The notes beneath the pieces are model-generated. The model did not search any database and had not been told where the DNA came from. It worked only from the letters and a program-made list of their open reading frames with translations. The position numbers and the translations under genes were made by a program. From positions 1,674,001 to 1,738,000 of the forward strand of contig CANLRI010000001.1 in the NCBI GenBank assembly GCA_947493585.1: DNA of 64,000 nucleotides. Direction: 5' to 3'. Within the stretch, counting starts at the first letter, position 1. Every line of letters starts with the position of its first letter. This stretch comes from an uncultured Planococcus sp. (GTDB taxonomy: Bacteria > Bacillota > Bacilli > Bacillales_A > Planococcaceae). Below, piece after piece: positions 19,538 to 28,306 of the stretch.

Positions 19538-20095
19538 TCATTGTGAGAGTCTCTGCATGTCTTCAATGATTTCCGCTGTCGGAACTTGTTCAAAACCGTC
19601 GTAATTGCCAACGACTACCCCTTCTTGGTCAACCAGGTAAAAAGACGTGCCGTGGATGACCTGGTCGCTGTTCGGGTCGTTCTTGACCAAGGATTTAAAA
19701 TTTTTCGTCGCAAACTCCGCGATCTCATCTTGCGAATAGCCCGTCAGCAAATGCCATTTGCTTTCATCCGGAATCGGGTAATGCGACAAGTATTCCTGCA
19801 TTTTTTCCGGCGTGTCTTCTTTTGGGTCTACGCTAAATGCGACAATTTTGTAGTCGCTTAAGCCTTTCGCTTCCATTTCCTTTTGCAAGTCAGCCATATT
19901 GAAAGTCATCGGCGGGCACACCGTCTCACAATTCGTGAAGACAAATGTCGCCAGCCAAAGCGTCCCTTCCAATTGCTGCTTGCTTACTTGTTCGCCGCGG
20001 TGGTCGGTATAATTGAAATCTTCGACCGCATCCGCGCCGCATGCTGCGAGAAACAGCATCAGCGCTGACAGAAGCACCGCCCATTTCCACTTCAT
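19538..20095 (-). CDS. SCO1/SenC family copper chaperone lipoprotein
   Basis: 185-residue extracytoplasmic thioredoxin-fold protein that delivers copper to or reduces the CuA site of cytochrome c oxidase. The N terminus is a lipoprotein signal with lipobox LAAC. The copper-binding CxxxC is in TNCETVCPPMT and the distal histidine in VIHGTSFYL. I chose the ATG at 20095, with GTGGGGG upstream, rather than one 84 bases earlier. Confidence 0.92.
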   Translation of the reverse strand: MKWKWAVLLSALMLFLAACGADAVEDFNYTDHRGEQVSKQQLEGTLWLATFVFTNCETVCPPMTFNMADLQKEMEAKGLSDYKIVAFSVDPKEDTPEKMQEYLSHYPIPDESKWHLLTGYSQDEIAEFATKNFKSLVKNDPNSDQVIHGTSFYLVDQEGVVVGNYDGFEQVPTAEIIEDMQRLSQ

Positions 20096-20190
20096 ATGAT
20101 TGCCCCCACTCTCGTAACTGCCTATATCATAGCCGAACAAGGGCTTGAAAACAATCCAGGTTACCACTTCAGAAATCACAACTTTGTGAA

Positions 20191-20319
20191 TTACGGCGTC
20201 TTCATCGTAATGAGCGCGTCATGTATCGCGACAAGTTTGCTTTCCACACGGTGCATCAGGTAAAACGAAACGAATATCGGAAATCCGAGTTCCTGTATCC
20301 ATTGCATCCACTCCTGCAT
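20191..20319 (-). CDS. YvrJ family small protein
   Basis: 42-residue protein: MQEWMQWIQELGFPIFVSFY followed by a short charged tail ending ALITMKTP. The pattern matches the YvrJ family: an amphipathic start, a hydrophobic helix with FP, and a basic/acidic C-terminal helix. AAAGGAGG lies 7 bases before the ATG. It follows the DUF1659 and DUF2922 genes, the usual three-gene neighbourhood, though a terminator hairpin intervenes. Function unknown. Confidence 0.8.
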   Translation of the reverse strand: MQEWMQWIQELGFPIFVSFYLMHRVESKLVAIHDALITMKTP

Positions 20320-20339
20320 CGAAGCGCCTCCTTTCTTTC

Positions 20340-20373
20340 TAAAAAAAGCCTTCCCGCATTTGCGGGAAGGCCC
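20340..20373 (-). terminator. Terminator after the DUF2922 gene
   Basis: GCCTTCCCGCA pairs with TGCGGGAAGGC; the adjoining A run gives a T run on the minus strand. Confidence 0.85.
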
Positions 20374-20379
20374 TGTTCA

Positions 20380-20595
20380 TTAAACTTCGTATTCGACGAC
20401 GTTGCGTTCGACGACACGTGCGCCTTTAGCGAGCGCAAACGGCGATCCGCCGACTTCAAAGATATTTTGATCGACGATCGTCTGCATGCCGGTGATGATT
20501 TCCTGCGCCGTCAAGTCTTCCCTCGGCTCATCGACCGTCAAGGTGACCGCTTTGTTTGCGGCCGTTTTAAAAATCAATTCCAATGTTTTTGCCAT
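20380..20595 (-). CDS. DUF2922 family protein
   Basis: 71-residue protein starting MAKTLELIFKT with the family-typical VTLTVDEPREDLTAQEI in its middle. GGAGGAG lies 8 bases before this ATG; a GTG 9 bases earlier is too close to the ribosome site. It is in an operon with the DUF1659 gene 18 bases upstream. Function unknown. Confidence 0.8.
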   Translation of the reverse strand: MAKTLELIFKTAANKAVTLTVDEPREDLTAQEIITGMQTIVDQNIFEVGGSPFALAKGARVVERNVVEYEV

Positions 20596-20613
20596 GTGTC
20601 CCACTCCTCCTCA

Positions 20614-20832
20614 TTATTGGTAGATGCTTGAACCGGAGATTTTCTCCAATTCCATAAGCGGTTTCGTGCCGAATGTTTCCAACACTTGCGCTGCCTGGAA
20701 AATCCCATCAGCAGTAGCCGCTTCCGCCACGTTTTGGTACGCCTTCACTTTGCGCTTCAAGCGCCCTTGCTCATCAAGCCCGTTGTCAAACGTCAAGCGC
20801 ATGCTTGCGTTCTTAAAATCGCTGAATGCCAT
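20614..20832 (-). CDS. DUF1659 family protein
   Basis: 72-residue protein with the DUF1659 pattern: SMRLTFDNGLDEQGRLKRK, then a helical C-terminal half ending LEKISGSSIYQ. The ATG at 20832 has AGGGGGTG upstream. First gene of the DUF1659-DUF2922(-YvrJ) cluster, which recurs in Bacilli and has no assigned role. Confidence 0.8.
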   Translation of the reverse strand: MAFSDFKNASMRLTFDNGLDEQGRLKRKVKAYQNVAEAATADGIFQAAQVLETFGTKPLMELEKISGSSIYQ

Positions 20833-20950
20833 ATTGCTCACCCCCTTTCATTCGCTATATAGACATAAACACGAAAAAAGGATACATTTCAGGTGAATTT
20901 TTTTTCGTGGGCTTCTATAATGGTAGAGAGAATGATTGAGGTGAGACGAA

Positions 20951-21385
20951 GTGGAATTAGAAGGCTGGTTTTTATGGTTCATATTGTTCTGGGTCGTTGT
21001 GCTGGTCGGGCTGTTCGCGATCGGCGGCTATTTTATGTTCCGGAAATTCCTGAAATCGATGCCAAAAGAAGACGGCTTATCGGATCTGAACTGGGAAGAA
21101 TACTACGTAGAAAAGACGATCCACCTATGGGGAGCCGAAGAAAAAGAGCTATTGAACGAACTCGTACAGCCGGTGCCGGACCTGTTCCGCCCGGTAGCGA
21201 AACAAAAAATCGCAGGGCGCATCGGCGAGATCCTGCTGGAGGAAAAAGCCAAGAAAATGGAAATGCAACACATTATCCGTGGCTATATCCAAGCGACGCC
21301 AAAACGCGACCACAAATTTTTGCGCAAAAAAATGGCCGAACTCGAAATCGATGTCACGCCATATGAGCAATATTTCGAACAATAA
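20951..21385 (+). CDS. DUF2621 protein (YneK-like)
   Basis: 144-residue protein with one N-terminal membrane helix (about residues 6-30) and a charged cytoplasmic domain. The GTG start has GAGGTGAG 6 bases upstream. In B. subtilis yneK adjoins the ccd cytochrome c maturation genes, and here it faces them convergently. No function is known; a role in cytochrome maturation is only a guess from location. Confidence 0.8.
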   Translation: MELEGWFLWFILFWVVVLVGLFAIGGYFMFRKFLKSMPKEDGLSDLNWEEYYVEKTIHLWGAEEKELLNELVQPVPDLFRPVAKQKIAGRIGEILLEEKAKKMEMQHIIRGYIQATPKRDHKFLRKKMAELEIDVTPYEQYFEQ

Positions 21386-21390
21386 CCATA

Positions 21391-21429
21391 AAAAAAACGC
21401 TGCTCCCTATTCGGGAACAGCGTTTTTTT
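21391..21429 (+). terminator. Terminator, left copy flanking repeat R2
   Basis: CGCTG-TCCC and GGGA-CAGCG form the stem, with seven A before and seven T after. The whole 39-bp block is identical to 21666-21704. Confidence 0.92.
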
Positions 21430-21665
21430 CAAAGTATTTATGAATTCTGTGATTTGCTGTGAATAAAAAGGAGATCACTTATTCTATATTTAAAGCTCAG
21501 TGTTCTCTCCAAGTATTTGGAGAAGCGTTCGCTCGACTCCAGTGGATTAGCGAGACGACCGAGACCTCGCAAGACGTAAAGCGGCTGAGGAGGCTTGGGC
21601 GCGAGCCCACGGAAAGCGAGCGATAAGCTTCGGAAAATACGAGTTCTTACATTTCTCGACAAACT
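21430..21665 (+). repeat. Intergenic repeat copy R2
   Basis: 236 bp lying exactly between two identical 39-bp terminator blocks. It has the same left arm (AATTCTGTGATTTGCTGTGA), core ends (GAAGCGTTCGCTCGACTCC; GAAAGCGAGCGATAAGCTTC) and right end (TTTCTCGACAAACT) as the other copies, but a diverged middle. Confidence 0.9.
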
Positions 21666-21704
21666 AAAAAAACGCTGCTCCCTATTCGGGAACAGCGTTT
21701 TTTT
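21666..21704 (-). terminator. Terminator, right copy flanking repeat R2
   Basis: Identical to 21391-21429. The ccdC stop codon (21682-21684) falls inside this hairpin, so the last six residues of CcdC (KNAVPE) are encoded by the terminator sequence. Confidence 0.92.
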
Positions 21705-22188
21705 GTCCTGCGATCAATTGGTATTTGCGCAGCATCGCAAGACGCCACGGCACGAGCATGCCAAAAGCGAGTAGCCAAAACATGCCGCCAAGCTCCCCAA
21801 CATCAATCGACGAGCTCAGGATGACTTTCGCCAGCAGGCGCACAAGCAATAACCCGAGCAAGATGAAGACGAACGCTTTGGAGCGCTTTAAATAGATTTC
21901 CCCATTACGCACTTCGAACTTCGACGTGCGGATCAGGATGATCGAAAACAAAGCACCGACGAGCAGCGCTTCAGCGATTTGCAGCGGCGCCACCCGGAAA
22001 AACGGGAAAATGAACATCAAGGCGCCGGTCGACATGAACAAAGGCGGCAAAATGATCTTTTTGACCGAGACCGGTTTTTTTGCCGATTTCGAGCGGACGA
22101 TAATTGCGAGCGTACCCATGATGAGCGCGCCGATGGTCGTCACGGCCAAGAAAACGGCTGGCGGGATGCTATTGAATAATTCATCCAT
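21682..22188 (-). CDS. ccdC: CcdC cytochrome c biogenesis-associated membrane protein
   Basis: 168-residue membrane protein with about five hydrophobic segments, of the CcdC/DUF1453 type found beside ccdA in Bacilli. The ATG at 22188 (MDELFNSIPPAVFL) has GGAGG 9 bases upstream and overlaps the end of the thioredoxin-like gene by 8 bases. Its C terminus runs into a terminator duplicated around repeat R2. Its exact role in cytochrome c assembly is unclear; B. subtilis CcdC is reported as dispensable. Confidence 0.82.
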   Translation of the reverse strand: MDELFNSIPPAVFLAVTTIGALIMGTLAIIVRSKSAKKPVSVKKIILPPLFMSTGALMFIFPFFRVAPLQIAEALLVGALFSIILIRTSKFEVRNGEIYLKRSKAFVFILLGLLLVRLLAKVILSSSIDVGELGGMFWLLAFGMLVPWRLAMLRKYQLIAGQKNAVPE

Positions 22189-22504
22189 CCAATTCTGCCT
22201 CCAATTCGCCGAGGCGGCTCTCCAGTTCATCCATGCGCACGAAACGGGCGAAACGTAGCTGTTCTTTCCCTTGCTTGAAAAGAATGACCACAGGCGCCGT
22301 GAACAGCATCAACTGCCCGGCGATTTCCGGAACGCGCGCTGCATTGACCAAATAGAACGGAATGGATGCATCCTGCTCCAATCCTTCGACTTGCGGTTTC
22401 AGCCCTTCGCATACCGAACAATGGTCGGTTTTGACGAATAGCAGAAATGATTCGCGGCTTTCTATTTTCTGTTGGAATTGATCCATTGAAGAAATGGTTT
22501 CCAT
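22181..22504 (-). CDS. Thioredoxin family protein
   Basis: 107-residue cytoplasmic thioredoxin-fold protein with a CxxC site in KTDHCSVCEGLKP (about residues 29-32) and a cis-proline-like TAPVVILFKQG. No signal peptide. It sits between ccdA and ccdC, suggesting a link to thiol transfer through CcdA, although the missing signal places it inside the cell. Confidence 0.85.
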   Translation of the reverse strand: METISSMDQFQQKIESRESFLLFVKTDHCSVCEGLKPQVEGLEQDASIPFYLVNAARVPEIAGQLMLFTAPVVILFKQGKEQLRFARFVRMDELESRLGELEAELDG

Positions 22505-22519
22505 CTCGTCACCTACTTT

Positions 22520-23230
22520 TTAGAATCCTTGGAAATCCCCGAAAATCGGGCTCAAAATGCGGATGATGTATGTCATGCCATCAAAGAACAGCAAGACCCC
22601 TACCGCGATCATGATGAATCCGCCGACTTTCATGATCGTGCTGTGATGCTTGCGCAGCCAGCCGAGGCGGGTAACGAAAAACGACAAAACAAAGAATGGA
22701 ATCGCAAAGCCGAGGACGTAGGCGAGCATATACCAAATGCCTGATCCGGGGTTGGTCGCAGCAAGCGCATAAATTGCCGCTGTGATTGGCCCAGTGCATG
22801 GCGTCCAGCCAGCCGCAAACGCGAGGCCGATAACGAAAGTGCCCAAAAATCCGGAAGGCCGGTTCTTGAACGAGAACTTACGGTCTTGCATCAAGAATTT
22901 CGGCGTGAAGACCCCAACGATCATCAGTCCGAAAATGATGATGAACAAAGCGCCCACTTGGCGAATCAATTCATCATAGCGCACGAACCATTCATAAAAA
23001 AACGATGTGCTGAAGCCCAACGCGATGAAGATGGTGGAAAAGCCCAATAGGAAAAACAAAGTATGGAACATTCCACGGCGCTGCATCACTTTTCGGTCAT
23101 TTTTAATCTCATCCATGGTCATGCCTGTAATATAAGATAAAAAGGCAGGATACAAAGGCAATGTACATGGCGAGATGAAACTCAAGAATCCGGCACCGAA
23201 AGCCAAAAGTAAATTAATATCGGTTGCCAT
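22520..23230 (-). CDS. ccdA: Cytochrome c biogenesis protein CcdA
   Basis: 236-residue six-helix membrane protein carrying electrons from cytoplasmic thioredoxin to the outside for heme-binding cysteine reduction. The two redox cysteines lie in [14 protein letters not shown] (TM1) and [10 protein letters not shown] (TM4). First gene of ccdA-thioredoxin-ccdC. Confidence 0.95.
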   Translation of the reverse strand: MATDINLLLAFGAGFLSFISPCTLPLYPAFLSYITGMTMDEIKNDRKVMQRRGMFHTLFFLLGFSTIFIALGFSTSFFYEWFVRYDELIRQVGALFIIIFGLMIVGVFTPKFLMQDRKFSFKNRPSGFLGTFVIGLAFAAGWTPCTGPITAAIYALAATNPGSGIWYMLAYVLGFAIPFFVLSFFVTRLGWLRKHHSTIMKVGGFIMIAVGVLLFFDGMTYIIRILSPIFGDFQGF

Positions 23231-23381
23231 TCGAACACGCTCCTCTCTCTCACGAACTCTATCTTATCAGAGATAGTGCGCAAAAACTGCCAAATTGCTT
23301 GTGAAATCTTTATGGACATTTCCATAATCTTCACGCTTTCGCCCTATAATGGCGGATACGCGCAAAGTGTCAAAACCCCAC

Positions 23382-23420
23382 AAAAAAACCGGCTCTCTTT
23401 AGGGGGAAGAGAGCCGGGCG
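23382..23420 (-). terminator. Terminator of argGH
   Basis: CCGGCTCTCTT pairs with AAGAGAGCCGG; the A run at 23382-23388 becomes a T run on the minus strand. It lies about 57 bases beyond the argH stop. Confidence 0.85.
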
Positions 23421-23476
23421 CAAGTGCCTGCCTGTTGTACCGAACAAAGCAAGCGCGCATATAAATGGACTAATGA

Positions 23477-24850
23477 TCACCCGATGAGTTTCTTGGCTAG
23501 TCCCAATTGATGATGTACTTGATCAAATCCTGTACCGCCGAGTGAGTTGCGGCGTTTGACGGCCGTCTGCGGAAGCAAGGTTTCGTAAATATCGTCTTTA
23601 ATGAGCGGGCTGGCTGCCTGGAGATCCTCAAGCGGCAGGTCTTTCAAATAATAGCCGCGCTGGATGCATGTAAAGACCAGCTTGCCGGTCACATCGTGCG
23701 CTTCGCGGAATGGCATGCCTTTTGCCGCTAAATAATCCGCAAGCTCTGTAGCATTCGAGAAGTCGGAGTTCACCGCTTTTTCCATGGATGCGGTGTTGAC
23801 ATTCATCGTCCGGATCATCCCTTCAAAGATCGGCAACGACCCCATCAAGGTATGGACCGTATCAAACATCCCTTCTTTGTCTTCCTGCATATCTTTATTG
23901 TAGGCAAGCGGCAGGCCTTTCAAAGTCGTTAGCAAGCCAAATAGATTGCCGTAGACACGCCCCGTCTTGCCGCGTACGAGCTCCGCCATGTCCGGGTTTT
24001 TCTTTTGCGGCATAATGCTTGAGCCGGTCGAGAATGTGTCATCGAGTTCGATGAAACGGAACTCTTCGCTCGACCACAGGATGATCTCCTCTGCAAAACG
24101 CGACAAGTGCATCATGAGCATCGATGAGTTGCTGAGAAACTCGAGGATAAAGTCGCGATCGCTGACGGCATCCAGGCTGTTTTGGTAGACGCCTGAGAAG
24201 CCGAGCAGTTCAGCGGACAGTTCGCGGTCGATCGGGAAACTCGTCCCGGACATCGCTCCTGCGCCTAGTGGCGACACATCGATGCGCTTTAAGGATTCCT
24301 GCATACGTTCTTTGTCGCGCTGAAGCATCCAGAAATAGGTCATCAGTTGATGGCCGAATGAAATTGGCTGCGCGCGCTGAAGATGCGTATACCCCGGTAC
24401 GACCGTCTCGACATGCGTCTCAGCCTGCTCGACGATCGCCGACTGGAATCCTTCGATCAACTCGATGATTTCCGTCACACGGTTTTTCAAATACAGATGC
24501 ATATCCGTCGCGACCTGGTCGTTGCGGCTTCTGCCGGTATGGAGTTTGCCGCCGACAGGGCCGATTTCATCGATCAGAAGTTTTTCTAAATTCAAGTGGA
24601 TGTCTTCGTTCGATACGCTGTACTCGAGTTCGCCCTTCTCCGCTTTTTGCTGCAGCGTCTGAAGCCCTGACAAGATTAAGTCAGCGTCTTGCTGCGGCAA
24701 AATCTTGCAGGAAGACAGCATGGTGACATGCGCCATGCTGCCCTGAAGATCCTCGAGCACTAATTTCTGGTCAAAGGAAATGGAAGCCCCGAACTCGTCG
24801 ACCCACTGTTCAGCTGTCTTTTGGAAACGACCGCCCCACAGTTTGGTCAT
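23477..24850 (-). CDS. argH: Argininosuccinate lyase
   Basis: 457-residue enzyme splitting argininosuccinate into arginine and fumarate. The fumarase/aspartase superfamily signature [12 protein letters not shown] is present (about residues 277-288), as are [12 protein letters not shown] and the HTGRS catalytic region. The ATG overlaps the argG stop by 4 bases. Confidence 0.97.
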   Translation of the reverse strand: MTKLWGGRFQKTAEQWVDEFGASISFDQKLVLEDLQGSMAHVTMLSSCKILPQQDADLILSGLQTLQQKAEKGELEYSVSNEDIHLNLEKLLIDEIGPVGGKLHTGRSRNDQVATDMHLYLKNRVTEIIELIEGFQSAIVEQAETHVETVVPGYTHLQRAQPISFGHQLMTYFWMLQRDKERMQESLKRIDVSPLGAGAMSGTSFPIDRELSAELLGFSGVYQNSLDAVSDRDFILEFLSNSSMLMMHLSRFAEEIILWSSEEFRFIELDDTFSTGSSIMPQKKNPDMAELVRGKTGRVYGNLFGLLTTLKGLPLAYNKDMQEDKEGMFDTVHTLMGSLPIFEGMIRTMNVNTASMEKAVNSDFSNATELADYLAAKGMPFREAHDVTGKLVFTCIQRGYYLKDLPLEDLQAASPLIKDDIYETLLPQTAVKRRNSLGGTGFDQVHHQLGLAKKLIG

Positions 24851-26079
24851 AGCTGTACCTCCTCTTTGACTTGTGCCGTGACCGCAACTTCTTTTTTGTT
24901 GATTTTAGAGTTGACGACTGTCGGCAAGCCCCATAGCTCGATGAATCCGACTGCAGACTCGTGGTTGAATGTATCGTCTGTTGAATACGTCGCCAGTTCC
25001 TCGCTGTACAGCGAGTTCGGTGACTTACGCCCTTCCGTGATGGCGTGTCCTTTGAACAATTTCACACGCACGGTGCCGTTGACGAATTCCTGTGTTTCTT
25101 TCAGGAATGCTTCAAGTGCCACACGCAGTGGAGAGAACCAAAGCCCTTCATAGATCAATTCTGTCATTTTCTTCTCGATGACCGGCTTGAAATGAGCCAT
25201 TTCTTTTACCAAAGTGATGTCTTCAAGTTCTTTATGCGCAGCGATCAAAGTCATCGCCGCTGGTGCTTCATAAATTTCACGCGATTTGATGCCGACCAGT
25301 CTGTTTTCCACATGGTCAATTCTGCCGACGCCATGTTTACCTGCAACATGGTTCAATTCAAAGATCAAATCCGTCAATTTGTATTCAACGCCGTTCAATT
25401 TTGTCGGAACGCCTTTGACGAACTCGATTTCCACGATATCCGGCGTATCCGGCGTATCTTCCAGTGCATTCGTGATATCATATGCATCTGCTGGCGGCGT
25501 TGCCCAAGGATCTTCCAAGATGCCGCATTCGTTTGCGCGGCCCCAAAGGTTCATGTCGATGGAGAACGGTGAATCCAAGTTGACCGGTACTGGAACGTCA
25601 TGCTGTTTGGCATAAGCGATTTCCTCGTCACGCGACCAGCCCCACTGGCGAACAGGTGCGACGACTTCAAGGTCCGGGTTCAAGGATTTGATGGACACTT
25701 CAAAACGAACTTGGTCGTTGCCTTTTCCTGTGCAGCCATGGGCAACAGCTGTTGCGCCGCTTTCTACTGCGATTTCAACAAGTTTTTTGGAAATCAGCGG
25801 ACGAGACAAAGCAGAAACGAGTGGATATTTGCCTTCATATAAAGTATGGGCTTGAAGCGAAATGAGTGCATAGTCTTCGGCAAATTCGTCTCTGGCATCG
25901 ATCATATAGCTTTCGACCGCTCCGACCTGCAATGCTTTTTGTTTGATAAAGTCCAAGTCTTTTCCTTCTCCGATGTCGAGGCAAACAGCAACGACGTCGT
26001 AACCTTGTGATTTGAGCCATGGAATGGCCACCGATGTATCTAGTCCACCTGAGTATGCGAGTACGATTTTTTTGTTCAT
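24847..26079 (-). CDS. argG: Argininosuccinate synthase
   Basis: 410-residue ATP-dependent ligase joining citrulline and aspartate. The N-type ATP pyrophosphatase loop is AYSGGLDTS (residues 8-16), and [15 protein letters not shown] is conserved. First gene of argGH. A promoter and a candidate arginine-repressor half site lie just upstream. Confidence 0.97.
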   Translation of the reverse strand: MNKKIVLAYSGGLDTSVAIPWLKSQGYDVVAVCLDIGEGKDLDFIKQKALQVGAVESYMIDARDEFAEDYALISLQAHTLYEGKYPLVSALSRPLISKKLVEIAVESGATAVAHGCTGKGNDQVRFEVSIKSLNPDLEVVAPVRQWGWSRDEEIAYAKQHDVPVPVNLDSPFSIDMNLWGRANECGILEDPWATPPADAYDITNALEDTPDTPDIVEIEFVKGVPTKLNGVEYKLTDLIFELNHVAGKHGVGRIDHVENRLVGIKSREIYEAPAAMTLIAAHKELEDITLVKEMAHFKPVIEKKMTELIYEGLWFSPLRVALEAFLKETQEFVNGTVRVKLFKGHAITEGRKSPNSLYSEELATYSTDDTFNHESAVGFIELWGLPTVVNSKINKKEVAVTAQVKEEVQL

Positions 26080-26117
26080 ATAATATGACCTCCTGTATTT
26101 TTATGCGTTATATGCGA

Positions 26118-26157
26118 TGAATATACACATAATAACACGGCATTTTTGATAACGCAA
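26118..26157 (-). promoter_or_regulatory. argG promoter with candidate ArgR/AhrC site
   Basis: TTGCGT (26152-26157), 17 bases, TATTAT (26129-26134) on the minus strand. Directly downstream, TGTATATTCA (26118-26127) resembles an ARG box half. The promoter is convincing; the operator is tentative. Confidence 0.6.
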
Positions 26158-26242
26158 GGGAAGACACGCATAAATCTTCATGTTTTTTAGGAAATATGCA
26201 AAAATCGAGTTTCTTCTATAGAAAGAACAAGTTCTGTGCATG

Positions 26243-26278
26243 CAAAAACCCGGAAGGCTCGGTGCCGTCCGGGTTTAC
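26243..26278 (-). terminator. Terminator
   Basis: AAACCCGGA-GGC and GCC-TCCGGGTTT form the stem after the lipoprotein gene, with a T run on the minus strand. Confidence 0.85.
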
Positions 26279-26302
26279 TGCTGCCGGGATTAGCTGTTCA
26301 GC

Positions 26303-26896
26303 TTATTCCTCGGCATCTTCTGCTTGTTCTTCCTCTTCTTCATTGCCCATCGTATATTCCAATGTATTCATATCGATGCGCACTTCCGTTAAATCACCAG
26401 TTTCCATATTATTAAATAAAAACCCGATTTCATCACCGCGAACAATCGGCTGTCCCATCAAAATCAATCTAGACAATTGCTCTTCATTGATGAATGCCTG
26501 CAATGCCTCTGACTGGCGCTTGGATTCTTCGTCCTGCAAAATGGTGATCTTTTCCGCTTCCCCCTGCATTGGGAATGATTCTTCGAGCGGGCCTGTATAA
26601 TCCGTCGTGACTTTCATGCCCGTTCTCAAATCGCTGATGACGGCTTCTGTCGTTTCGCCGCCTTCTGCAAACTGGACTTCGACATCGTCCGCAATTGAGA
26701 AGTAAATATTATTGATAAGGATGCGTCCATCCCCAATCTGTGTGATGAACCCTTCTTCTGTCAGGCCTTCCTGTTCAACTGCAATTTCCGGTTCTTCTTC
26801 AGTTGCTGCCGGCTCGGCCGGTTCTGTTGGTGCGGCATCATCGGAGCAACCTGCCAATAGCAGGAATCCTGCAAGAAATAAACTAGCTTTTTTCAC
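26303..26896 (-). CDS. Predicted lipoprotein of unknown function
   Basis: 197-residue lipoprotein: basic start, hydrophobic helix, lipobox LLAGC, then an acidic linker (PTEPAEPAATEEEPEIAVEQ) and a mixed alpha/beta domain, ending in an acidic tail (GNEEEEEQAEDAEE). I chose the GTG at 26896 with AAAGGA upstream because it places the signal peptide at the N terminus. No family recognised. Confidence 0.75.
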   Translation of the reverse strand: MKKASLFLAGFLLLAGCSDDAAPTEPAEPAATEEEPEIAVEQEGLTEEGFITQIGDGRILINNIYFSIADDVEVQFAEGGETTEAVISDLRTGMKVTTDYTGPLEESFPMQGEAEKITILQDEESKRQSEALQAFINEEQLSRLILMGQPIVRGDEIGFLFNNMETGDLTEVRIDMNTLEYTMGNEEEEEQAEDAEE

Positions 26897-26983
26897 TTTA
26901 TCCCAATCCTTTACGCTTAGATTCTTGTTGCAACTCTTAATTTTCAGTTTACCTGCTGAAGCTTGCGCATGCAACTCTGTGCA

Positions 26984-27937
26984 TTAAGCCTGACGGTAGA
27001 CGAAAATGCCTTGGTCGTTGAGCCGTTCTTCGATCAAGCCGTCTTCGAGCAAGTAATCGACCTGACCGATCGTCTCGGACAGTGTTAAACCGAGTTCTTT
27101 TTCGTACGCGTGCGGAAACAGCTGCTGTGTCAATTCGTAAACTGACTGTTCGTGTGAGCGGTCAAGCATGGCGAGCACTTTCATCGCACGCAAATGTTGC
27201 TTTTCGAGGCGTGTGGAAACGAGTTCGTGGACATTTCGCACGTCTTCTCCGTGGCCGCTGTAGATGATGTCGATCGGCATCTTCAATAGTCGGCTAAGTG
27301 AGGCGTTGTATTGCAGCAAAGACTTTGGACGCCCTTCTTCTGGATTATATGGCGGTTCAATGAGCGGGTTTGATGACACTTTTGCGATGACGTGGTCGCC
27401 GCCGATCATCGTTCGTTCTTCCGGATTCCAAAATGACAGGTGGCTTTGGGCATGTCCCAAAGTCTCCAACACATGCCAATCGGCGTGGCCTGGAATTGTA
27501 TCGCCTTCATTGATGGCCATATCGAGCGGGCGGTTGCCCATTAAATTGAGCGGCCGCTTCATCTTTTTCATCCAAAACATCAAATCACCTGGCACGCCCT
27601 CTTCTTTCAAGCGCTCTTGATAAAACGCGTCATGATAATCGAAAAAGGCCTCATCACGGCGCAACCACAAGTCGTTATATGGGTGGCCGTAAAGTTTGGC
27701 AGCATCAAAGCCATCAACCCATCCGGCGTGATCCGGATGGTGGTGGGTCAAGACCACTTGCTCGATGTCTTCAGGAGCGACATTCGCCGCTTTCAATCCG
27801 GCTTTAAGCGCTTCCCAGGCTTCCGGTGTTTTGGGTCCGGCATCGATCAAGGTCAACGCGTCGCCTTTCAATAGATAAGAATTGACATCTCCGACCGCAA
27901 ATGGCGTCGGGATGGTGATTTTGATCGGTTCCATCAT
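26984..27937 (-). CDS. MBL-fold metallo-hydrolase
   Basis: 317-residue metallo-beta-lactamase-fold hydrolase. The zinc motif HxHxDH appears as LTHHHPDHAGW (about residues 64-74), with further ligands in LGHAQSHLSF and a C-terminal YSGHGEDV. A C-terminal winged-helix-like tail follows, as in LACTB2-type hydrolases. GGGAG lies 5 bases before the ATG at 27937. Substrate unknown. Confidence 0.85.
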   Translation of the reverse strand: MMEPIKITIPTPFAVGDVNSYLLKGDALTLIDAGPKTPEAWEALKAGLKAANVAPEDIEQVVLTHHHPDHAGWVDGFDAAKLYGHPYNDLWLRRDEAFFDYHDAFYQERLKEEGVPGDLMFWMKKMKRPLNLMGNRPLDMAINEGDTIPGHADWHVLETLGHAQSHLSFWNPEERTMIGGDHVIAKVSSNPLIEPPYNPEEGRPKSLLQYNASLSRLLKMPIDIIYSGHGEDVRNVHELVSTRLEKQHLRAMKVLAMLDRSHEQSVYELTQQLFPHAYEKELGLTLSETIGQVDYLLEDGLIEERLNDQGIFVYRQA

Positions 27938-28013
27938 TCTCACTCCCTTAAAATGAATGTCTATTCACTTATCATACCTCGAATGGCAGGCCCCGTCACG
28001 CGGACTAGCCAAT

Positions 28014-28042
28014 TTGACAAATAAAATTTGTTTACTTATAAT
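28014..28042 (+). promoter_or_regulatory. Promoter of the proC leader
   Basis: TTGACA, 17 bases, TATAAT: a full-consensus sigma-A promoter placing the transcript start near 28049. Confidence 0.92.
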
Positions 28043-28048
28043 TTAATA

Positions 28049-28285
28049 ACATATGTAAGCGTCGATGAAGATTAGTACGGATGGTGATGGGTACAAGAGA
28101 GTGCTGCCAACGCTGAAACGCCGCACCCCCGCTCCCTTCCTGAACCTGCTTCTGAGCTGCCGTGCAAACACGGCCGTCTGTCCGCGATAAGGACATCGAG
28201 TTGTGCAAATGTGCAAACTTAGGTGGTACCGCGGAAACAAGCGTTTTCGTCCTTGGAATAACAGGGATGATTGCGCTTTTTATTT
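28049..28285 (+). ncRNA. T-box riboswitch (tRNA-Pro) controlling proC
   Basis: The invariant T-box AGGTGGTACCGCGG is at 28221-28234. Stem I features include the AGTA-type motif near 28053 and AGAGAG near 28096. The probable specifier is CCT at 28145-28147 in GAACCTGC, a proline codon. A terminator (AAGCG...CGCTTTTT, about 28238-28281) competes with the antiterminator. Uncharged tRNA-Pro should allow read-through into proC. Confidence 0.93.
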
Positions 28286-28306
28286 TGAGAAAAGGAAGTG
28301 GAACGT

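Noticed and set aside
26226..26235. GAACAAGTTC as a LexA box
   Set aside because: It is a palindrome, but with only two central bases, and it does not overlap a promoter I can identify.
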